Source: Aeromicrobium duanguangcaii
GTDB taxonomy: Bacteria; Actinomycetota; Actinomycetes; Propionibacteriales; Nocardioidaceae
Direction of reading: 5' to 3'
Length of the DNA: 64,000 nucleotides
Assembly: GCF_024508295.1 (NCBI RefSeq)
Contig: NZ_CP101990.1
Coordinates: 2,046,001-2,110,000, forward strand
The position numbers and the translations under genes were made by a program. Shown piece by piece: positions 58,208-64,000 of the stretch (the first letter of the stretch is position 1; every line of letters starts with the position of its first letter). Below the pieces are notes generated by a model. It was not told the DNA's origin, made no database searches, and saw only the letters and a list, made by a program, of their open reading frames with translations.

Positions 58208-61200
58208 ATGCGATTGCTCGTCACGGCGGAGGCGGCCACGTCCGGGGAAAGTCGCGACGCGATCGTCGCCTATTCCGCTGCGAGCACGGTCGGGGACCTC
58301 GAATCCCTCCTGCAGCAGCTCTTCGGCCACCGGCCCGTCCACGCCGACGTCGCCGACGTCATCGACCTCGACGCACGCCGTGAGGGGGGCAGCGCCCGCA
58401 CCGGCCCCGGCCTGTACCTGGGGTCGCGGCGACTCGACCCCGAGGCGACGCTCGCGACCGCGGGCATCCGCCATGGCGCGGTCGTGGGGCTGGGCGGCCC
58501 CAGCCGGCACCGCGCTCAGGAGCCGCAGGGCCTGGTCGAGGTGCGGGTCAGCTCGGGGCAGGGCGCGGGCCGCGTCCACCGCCTCGGCATCGGCACCTGG
58601 ACCATCGGCTCGGCCGAGCACTGCGCCATCCGGGTCGCCGGCGCTCCCGAGATCGCCGCGCGGCTCGAGGTCGACGCCCACGGCGCGGTCGAGGTCACGG
58701 CCGACGAGTCGGCCCGTGAGCTCACGGTGCCCGTCCCGGCCCGACGCGAGCCGCCGAACGAGCCGATCGTGCTGGCGGCGAGCGTCGCCACCCGCCAGCG
58801 CCGCCGGTGGCGCCGCAAGCGCCCGGGCCTGAGCGCGCTGCAGCAGGGCCGCCAGGTCGATCCCGGCGCACCGCTGCCGCTCGTGCGGCTCGACCGCGAG
58901 CCCGTCACCGCGCCGGTCACCTGGAACGCCGGCGCCGTGCTGGGCGTCGCGAACGTCCTGTTCGAGCTCGGCACCGTCAGCGCCCCGGACGCGTCCCTGT
59001 CGCCCTCGGCGACCGGACCCGAGCTGGACTACAACCGTCCCCCGCGCCTGCATCCGCCGGCGCGCACCAGCGAGTTCTCGCTGCCCAGCGAGCCCAAGCG
59101 GCCCGACAAGTCGCCGATCCCGGTCATCATGATGCTCTCGCCCATGGTGATGAGCGGCTTCATGTACTGGCGCACCGGCTCGATCTTCTCGCTCATGTTC
59201 ATGATCCTGATGCCGATCATGATGCTGCTGAACGCCACGGGCACCCGGCGCCAGCAGAAGGTCCGCTACCAGGAGCAGCTGGCCGAGTTCCACCGTCGCC
59301 GCGCCGACGTCGAGAAGGCCGCCGTCCAGTCACTGACGTCCGAGCGCGGCCAGCGCCGTTCGATCTACCCCGACCCGGCCTCGGTCCTGCTGTTCGCGAC
59401 CGGACCGCGCTCGCGCCTGTGGGAGCGTCGCCGCTGGGACCCCGACTTCCTCGAGCTGCGCCTCGGCACGAGCGACCTGCCCTCGGACGTCATCGTCAAG
59501 GACTCCACCCGCGAGCAGCACGAGGGCCCCCTGCGCTGGACCGCGCCCGACGTCCCGGTCGTCGTGCCGCTGGCGCCCACGGCCGTGCTGGGCATCTGCG
59601 GGCCGCAGGACGAGTGCCTCACGACGACCTCCTGGCTCGTCGCGCAGGTGGCCTCCCTGCACTCGCCGACCGATGCGTCACTGTGGGTCTTCACCGACCG
59701 CACGAACGCCACGGCGTGGGAGTGGACCAAGTGGCTGCCCCATGCACGCACCAGCGAGGACCATCCCCGCGCCGCCCGGCTGGCGATCGACGAGGACGAC
59801 CGCGCGAGCATGATCTCGGAGCTGTCGGCGATCGTCGAACGCCGCAAGGAGCTGGACACCGACGAGCGTGAGTCGCTGCCGTCGATCGTCGTGGTGCTCG
59901 ACGGCGCCCGCGAGCTGCGCATGGCGCCGGGCATGACCTCGCTGCTGAAGATGGGCGCGTTCGTGCACGTCTACTTCATCTGCCTCGACCGCACGGCGCG
60001 TGAGCTGCCGGAGGAGTGCCGCGCCGTCGTCGAGCTGCACGGCGAGCTGCTCGACCTCGAGACCACCGCCGAGCGGCACATCGACGGCGTCCGCCGCGAC
60101 ATCGTCGACCTGGCCTGGCTCGAGCGCCTCGGTCGGGCCCTCTCCCCCATCCGGGACGTCAGCACCGAGGACCTCAGCTCCAGCCTGCCCGCCGCCAGCC
60201 GCCTGCTGGACGTGCTCGGCCTCGACTCCCCCACCGGTCAGGACCTCGTCCGGGTCTGGTCCGGCGGCGGCCGCACGACGAAGGCCGTCATCGGCGAGGG
60301 ACTCGACGGGCCCTTCCGGATCGACGTCCGCGCGGACGGACCGCACGGCCTCATCGCGGGCACCACCGGCTCGGGCAAGTCCGAGCTGCTCCAGACGATC
60401 ATCGCGTCGCTGGCCGTCGGGAACCGTCCCGACGAGTTCAACTTCGTCCTGATCGACTACAAGGGCGGCGCGGCGTTCATGGACTGCCAGCACCTGCCCC
60501 ACACGGTCGGCATGGTCACCGACCTCGACGGTCACCTCACGACCCGTGCCCTCGAGTCGCTCGGCGCCGAGCTGCGCCGGCGCGAGCACCAGCTGGCCGA
60601 CGCCCAGGCCAAGGACATCGAGGACTACCTGGCCGCACGTCAGCCAGGCGACGAGCCGATGCCCCGACTGCTGATCATCATCGACGAGTTCGCGGCGCTC
60701 GTGGCCGAGCTGCCCGACTTCGTCACCGGACTGGTCGACGTCGCCCGGCGGGGCCGCTCGCTCGGCGTCCACCTGATCCTGGCCACGCAGCGGCCCGCCG
60801 GCGTGGTCAACGCCGAGATCAAGTCGAACACCAACCTGCGCCTCGCCCTGCGCGTGACCGACGCCAACGACTCCGACGACGTCATCGAGTCCAAGGTCGC
60901 CGCCGAGATCCCCAAGTCGTTCCCGGGCCGTGCCTACGCGCGACTGGGCCACTCGTCCCTCACCCCCTTCCAGAGCTCACGCGTCGGCGGCCGACCGGTC
61001 GGCGACGAGCGTGCCGAGCTGCGGTCGCGCGGGTTCGGGATCGACGAGCTCGTGGCTCCGCCGAAGACCGCCGGGGACGGCGAGGAGGACGTGTCGATCC
61101 CGACCGACCTCGCGACGCTGGTCGGCGCGGTCCGTGAGGCCAACGACCTCATCGGGCTCGAGCCGATGCGCAAGCCCTGGCTGCCGCCGCTGCCCGAGAC

Positions 61201-62767
61201 GCTCACGCTCGACGACCTCGAGGTCGAGCCGGCTCCCGCCGTCGGCGAGCAGGCCGACATCCCGCCGATCGTCTTCGGCCGGGGCGACCTGCCCCACCTG
61301 CAGCAGCAGGAGGTCGCGAGCTGGGACCTGCAGCGGGCCGGCCACCTGGTGATCGCCGGACAGTCGCGGTCGGGCCGCTCCTGGTCGCTGCGGACGATCG
61401 CCGCCGCGATCGCGCGCCAGACGGCGCCGAGCGACGTCCACATCTTCGGCATCGACGCCGGAAACAACGCCCTGCTCCCGCTCATGTCGCTGCCGCACGT
61501 CGGCGCCGTCGTCACCCGCACGCAGACGGACCGGATCTTCCGGCTGTTCGCCCACCTCGGCCAGGAGCTGACCAAGCGCCAGCAGGCGCTGGCCGAGCAG
61601 GGCTTCGCCGACATCGCCGAGCAGCGTGCGGCCGTCGAGGGACCGGATCGCATGCCGTATCTGGTCGTCCTGCTCGACCGCCTCGAGGGCTTCACCACGG
61701 CGTTCGAGTCCGTCGACGGCGGCGTGCTGCTCGAACGGCTCGTCGGCCTCCTGCAGGAGGGTGTCGGCGCCGGCATCCGGATCGTGATCGGCGCCGACCG
61801 CTCCGGCATCCTCGGACGCTACTCGCTGCTGGTGGACGACCGGATCGTGCTGTCGATGAGCGACCCCTCTGACTTCTCGGTGGTGGGCCTGCCCACCAAG
61901 CAGGTGCCCGCGCACATCCCGCCGGGCCGCGGCTTCCGGGCCGGCGAGCGCCCGCAGGAGGTCCAGTTCGCCATGATCGACGCCTCCGGCGAGGGCACCG
62001 CCCAGGTCCGCGCGATCCACGAGCTGGGACGTCAGGTCTCCGAGCGGTACGGTGACCTGCCGCGCGGTCTGCGGCCGCACCGCATCGACGAGCTGCCGGT
62101 GGCGGTCAGTCTCGACGAGGCCCTCGGCTTCGAGCCGTCGGATGCCGCGCTCAGCCCCAGCTTCATCCCGATCGGTGTGGGCGGCGACACCCTGAGCCTG
62201 GAGGGCTTCGACCCGCTCGTGACGGGCCCCGGCTTCCTGGTGGCCGGCCCGCCTCGCTCCGGCCGCAGCTCGGCCCTGCTCATCCCCGTCAACGAGCATC
62301 TGAACCACCGTCGGGACGTCCTGGTGATCGCCCCGCGGCGCTCGCCCCTGCGCGACCTCGACGACCGGCGGCTGCAGCTCTTCACCGGCTCCGAGCCCAT
62401 CGACGAGATCCGCGAGGCACTGTCGCGGCTGCGCACCCAGCACCTCGTGGTCGTCGACGACTTCGAGGTCGTCGGCGCCGACTCACCCCTGGGCCAGCTG
62501 CTGGGAGAGACCTACGGCGCCATGCGCGACACTCCCAACGCGATGATCATCGCCGGCGGCATCGACGAGCTGGGCGCGGTCTACCGAGGCCTGCCGGCCG
62601 ATCTCAAGCGCGGCCGCACCGGCCTGGTCCTGTCGCCGCGGGCGTCCAACGACGGCGACGTGCTGAACGCGCGGCTGCCCCGCTCGGTCGGCGCTGCCGT
62701 GCCGCCCGGCCGCGGTCTGCTGATCAACCCCACCGGCTACCGGTGGATCCAGGTGCCCAAGGCCTGA
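58208..62767 (+). CDS. FtsK/SpoIIIE ATPase of type VII secretion (EccC/EssC-like) with FHA region
   Basis: 1519 residues. A ubiquitin-like/FHA-type N-terminus includes an FHA-like segment at about 121-178 (LGIGTWTIGSAEHCAIRV). A two-helix hairpin at about 302-345 follows, then three FtsK-like ATPase modules. Only the first has an intact Walker A (GTTGSGKS, 718-725) with LLIIIDEFAAL as Walker B and LILATQRP. The others read GQSRSGRS (from 1051) and GPPRSGRS (from 1347), with Arg in place of Lys. FHA plus a single chain is the Bacillota EssC/YukBA layout. A WXG100 gene faces it. Confidence 0.9.
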   Translation: MRLLVTAEAATSGESRDAIVAYSAASTVGDLESLLQQLFGHRPVHADVADVIDLDARREGGSARTGPGLYLGSRRLDPEATLATAGIRHGAVVGLGGPSRHRAQEPQGLVEVRVSSGQGAGRVHRLGIGTWTIGSAEHCAIRVAGAPEIAARLEVDAHGAVEVTADESARELTVPVPARREPPNEPIVLAASVATRQRRRWRRKRPGLSALQQGRQVDPGAPLPLVRLDREPVTAPVTWNAGAVLGVANVLFELGTVSAPDASLSPSATGPELDYNRPPRLHPPARTSEFSLPSEPKRPDKSPIPVIMMLSPMVMSGFMYWRTGSIFSLMFMILMPIMMLLNATGTRRQQKVRYQEQLAEFHRRRADVEKAAVQSLTSERGQRRSIYPDPASVLLFATGPRSRLWERRRWDPDFLELRLGTSDLPSDVIVKDSTREQHEGPLRWTAPDVPVVVPLAPTAVLGICGPQDECLTTTSWLVAQVASLHSPTDASLWVFTDRTNATAWEWTKWLPHARTSEDHPRAARLAIDEDDRASMISELSAIVERRKELDTDERESLPSIVVVLDGARELRMAPGMTSLLKMGAFVHVYFICLDRTARELPEECRAVVELHGELLDLETTAERHIDGVRRDIVDLAWLERLGRALSPIRDVSTEDLSSSLPAASRLLDVLGLDSPTGQDLVRVWSGGGRTTKAVIGEGLDGPFRIDVRADGPHGLIAGTTGSGKSELLQTIIASLAVGNRPDEFNFVLIDYKGGAAFMDCQHLPHTVGMVTDLDGHLTTRALESLGAELRRREHQLADAQAKDIEDYLAARQPGDEPMPRLLIIIDEFAALVAELPDFVTGLVDVARRGRSLGVHLILATQRPAGVVNAEIKSNTNLRLALRVTDANDSDDVIESKVAAEIPKSFPGRAYARLGHSSLTPFQSSRVGGRPVGDERAELRSRGFGIDELVAPPKTAGDGEEDVSIPTDLATLVGAVREANDLIGLEPMRKPWLPPLPETLTLDDLEVEPAPAVGEQADIPPIVFGRGDLPHLQQQEVASWDLQRAGHLVIAGQSRSGRSWSLRTIAAAIARQTAPSDVHIFGIDAGNNALLPLMSLPHVGAVVTRTQTDRIFRLFAHLGQELTKRQQALAEQGFADIAEQRAAVEGPDRMPYLVVLLDRLEGFTTAFESVDGGVLLERLVGLLQEGVGAGIRIVIGADRSGILGRYSLLVDDRIVLSMSDPSDFSVVGLPTKQVPAHIPPGRGFRAGERPQEVQFAMIDASGEGTAQVRAIHELGRQVSERYGDLPRGLRPHRIDELPVAVSLDEALGFEPSDAALSPSFIPIGVGGDTLSLEGFDPLVTGPGFLVAGPPRSGRSSALLIPVNEHLNHRRDVLVIAPRRSPLRDLDDRRLQLFTGSEPIDEIREALSRLRTQHLVVVDDFEVVGADSPLGQLLGETYGAMRDTPNAMIIAGGIDELGAVYRGLPADLKRGRTGLVLSPRASNDGDVLNARLPRSVGAAVPPGRGLLINPTGYRWIQVPKA

Positions 62768-62781
62768 GCCGCGCACGAGGA

Positions 62782-62808
62782 AGGCCCCGGACCGATGGTC
62801 CGGGGCCT
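62782..62808. terminator. Bidirectional terminator between the ATPase and WXG100 genes
   Basis: AGGCCCCGGACC and its perfect complement (12 bp) with a 3-nt loop GAT. It lies between two convergent stops; no T-tract. Confidence 0.75.
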
Positions 62809-62826
62809 CTCCATCGAGAAACAGGG

Positions 62827-63132
62827 TCAGCGGGGCGACTGCAGGGGCGTCAGCACGGGGTGCTGATCGGCTTCCTTGGCACCCTCGGCGAACTTGTTGT
62901 GCTGGAACGCCACGTCGGTACCGGCGTTGGAGAACGCCTGGCACAACTGGGTCAGAGCCTGCTTGAACTGCACCCACGCCTCGTTGAACTCCTTGGCGCC
63001 CGTGGACTGCCACTCCTCGTTCGCCTGGTTCAGCGACGCGTCCACGTTGTTGATCATCGTGTCGGTTTCCTGCATCGACTTGTTCAACGTGTTGTACAGC
63101 GCGTAGAGGTCTTCGATCCGAGCTTGCACCAT
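62827..63132 (-). CDS. WXG100-family protein (ESAT-6-like)
   Basis: 101 residues, helical hairpin with the turn NEEWQSTGAKEF: Trp kept, WXG Gly replaced by Ser. A C-terminal tail of about 15 residues follows. Likely exported by, or part of, the neighbouring type VII system. AAGGAGA before the ATG is strong. Family proteins usually pair with a second WXG gene; none is seen in the window. Confidence 0.88.
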   Translation of the reverse strand: MVQARIEDLYALYNTLNKSMQETDTMINNVDASLNQANEEWQSTGAKEFNEAWVQFKQALTQLCQAFSNAGTDVAFQHNKFAEGAKEADQHPVLTPLQSPR

Positions 63133-63247
63133 GGCTATCTCTCCTTCGTCGGTTCGTCCCCGAGTGAACTCACGGGACCAAGATGCTGGCCATGAGCGTA
63201 ATGGACAGTTCTGTCCGCAGCAGCCCGAGAGATGCCGAAAAGACGAC

Positions 63248-63279
63248 GATCCCCCCGTTCCCGTGGGGGCGGGGATCGA
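63248..63279 (-). terminator. Terminator after the PKD-domain gene
   Basis: CGATCCCC pairs with GGGGATCG (8 bp), with further C/G pairing inside the 16-nt loop. About 20 nt past the stop at 63298. Confidence 0.6.
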
Positions 63280-63297
63280 ACAAGCGCGAGCGCGGTG

Positions 63298-64000
63298 TCA
63301 GTCAACCTCGGTGACGACCGACTGGATCTCGCCGACGGTCAGCGCCTGGGGCGCGGCGGTGCGGCTGATCGGCGTCGGCATGACGATCGGCTCGCCGTTG
63401 GGCACGTTGATGCGCGCCGTGTAGCCGACCGTCACTCCGACGTTGTAGTCGCCCGACCGCGTGTACGCATGCTCGACCGCGTCGGCCTGGCCGACCGATG
63501 CGTTGCGGACGCCCAGTCCCGTGTCGGAGGTCCCGTCACCGAAGCTCCAGGTCACGTCGCCCGGCACGAAGTCGACCGGGATCGTGAAGCCCAGGACCAC
63601 CACGTTCACGGTGACCGGCTCGACGTTCGCGGCGAAGTTCGTCGGGACGTTCACGTAGGACTTGGCCGCCGGCTCGATCACGAACGTCGGCGTGGGCGCC
63701 AACGCGCGTGCCTTGTCCATGATGTCGCCCACCGTGATGGTCGGCGGCTCGGACTCGGACGGGTCGGGACGCGAGCGGCACACGGTGCCCTCGGAGGTGA
63801 AGTTCTCACGGGTCGCGCGGTTGTCGGCACCCATCGGCCGCTCGTACACGTACCAGCGGTTGGTGCCGTCACCCGGGCACGACGCCTCGAAGTGCGTGCA
63901 CAGGACGTCGCCGACGGTCTCGTAGTCGCTCACGCCGGGGCCGGTGGCGCGGACCGAGTTGGCGTCACAGGCCGGCACGTAGATGCGCTGCGTCCACGGA
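63298..64000 (-). CDS. PKD-domain protein, 5' end beyond window
   Basis: The frame is open to the right edge (at least 234 residues), so the N-terminus is missing. A Cys-containing segment (VPACDANSV, VLCTHFEASCPGDGTNRWYVYERP) precedes a PKD fold: VTWSFGDGTSDTG, HAYTRSGDYNVGVTVGY. Probably extracytoplasmic, binding protein or sugar. Next to the WXG100 gene, it could be a secreted or surface part of the type VII locus; this is from context only. Confidence 0.75.
   Translation of the reverse strand, partial: PWTQRIYVPACDANSVRATGPGVSDYETVGDVLCTHFEASCPGDGTNRWYVYERPMGADNRATRENFTSEGTVCRSRPDPSESEPPTITVGDIMDKARALAPTPTFVIEPAAKSYVNVPTNFAANVEPVTVNVVVLGFTIPVDFVPGDVTWSFGDGTSDTGLGVRNASVGQADAVEHAYTRSGDYNVGVTVGYTARINVPNGEPIVMPTPISRTAAPQALTVGEIQSVVTEVD

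Overview
This is a 64 kb stretch of a high-GC Gram-positive chromosome with densely packed, often overlapping genes. The gene families point to an actinobacterium: YczR/YczE, DUF222-HNH, tripartite GatCAB, an actinobacterial-type leuB, a Tad pilus locus with a LysM/SARP-type protein, and a type VII secretion ATPase. Gene content and order are most like Nocardioidaceae (Aeromicrobium/Nocardioides-like); that family-level placement is inference. No rRNA, tRNA, CRISPR array or complete insertion sequence was recognised.

Left end (1-8.8 kb): a complete arginine pathway on the minus strand in the order argG-argC-(27-codon ORF)-argJ-argB-argD-argF-argR-argH. argH runs off the left edge. Most junctions are 4-8 nt start/stop overlaps. 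TTGCA/TGCAA half-sites sit at the argG promoter and are candidate ArgR operators. Next comes a DUF2207 + LemA pair (8.8-11.3 kb).

Branched-chain amino acid genes recur over the next 18 kb. leuB and ilvE (11.3-13.5 kb) lie behind a leaderless leader peptide, a hairpin and a 29-codon ORF. ilvB-ilvN-ilvC (19.8-23.3 kb) lie behind a second, classical attenuator with a Leu/Val leader peptide and a T-tract terminator. ilvD is at 27.6-29.3 kb. Between them are an O-methyltransferase, a divergent yczR / (small membrane ORF)-yczE pair, an APC permease coupled to a tandem universal stress protein, a GNAT, an unusual zinc-ribbon SDR and an OafA/SGNH acyltransferase.

Middle (29.4-44.3 kb): satD and a membrane partner behind twin palindromic operators, a patatin, a lower-GC patch with a lipoprotein, an orphan gene and a truncated VOC gene, then SelO, a PNPOx-like stress protein, a DUF1540 protein, a DUF222-HNH protein, gatB-gatA-gatC, a lipoprotein, ligA and topoisomerase IB. 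An AT-rich nested palindrome follows.

Right end (44.3-64 kb): a MetE-type protein, a GNAT, a flavoprotein, cysteine desulfurase-mnmA (tRNA 2-thiouridine pathway), then a Tad/Flp pilus operon (rcpC-tadZ-tadA-tadB-tadC-flp-tadE-tadE-tadG) ending in a large transmembrane LysM protein with a cytoplasmic winged-helix/BTAD module. Divergent from it is a type VII secretion ATPase with an N-terminal FHA region (EssC-like), facing a WXG100 protein and a partial PKD-domain protein.

A recurrent theme is leaderless promoters: a -10-like hexamer followed by 6-7 nt and the start codon, seen in front of more than a dozen genes on both strands.
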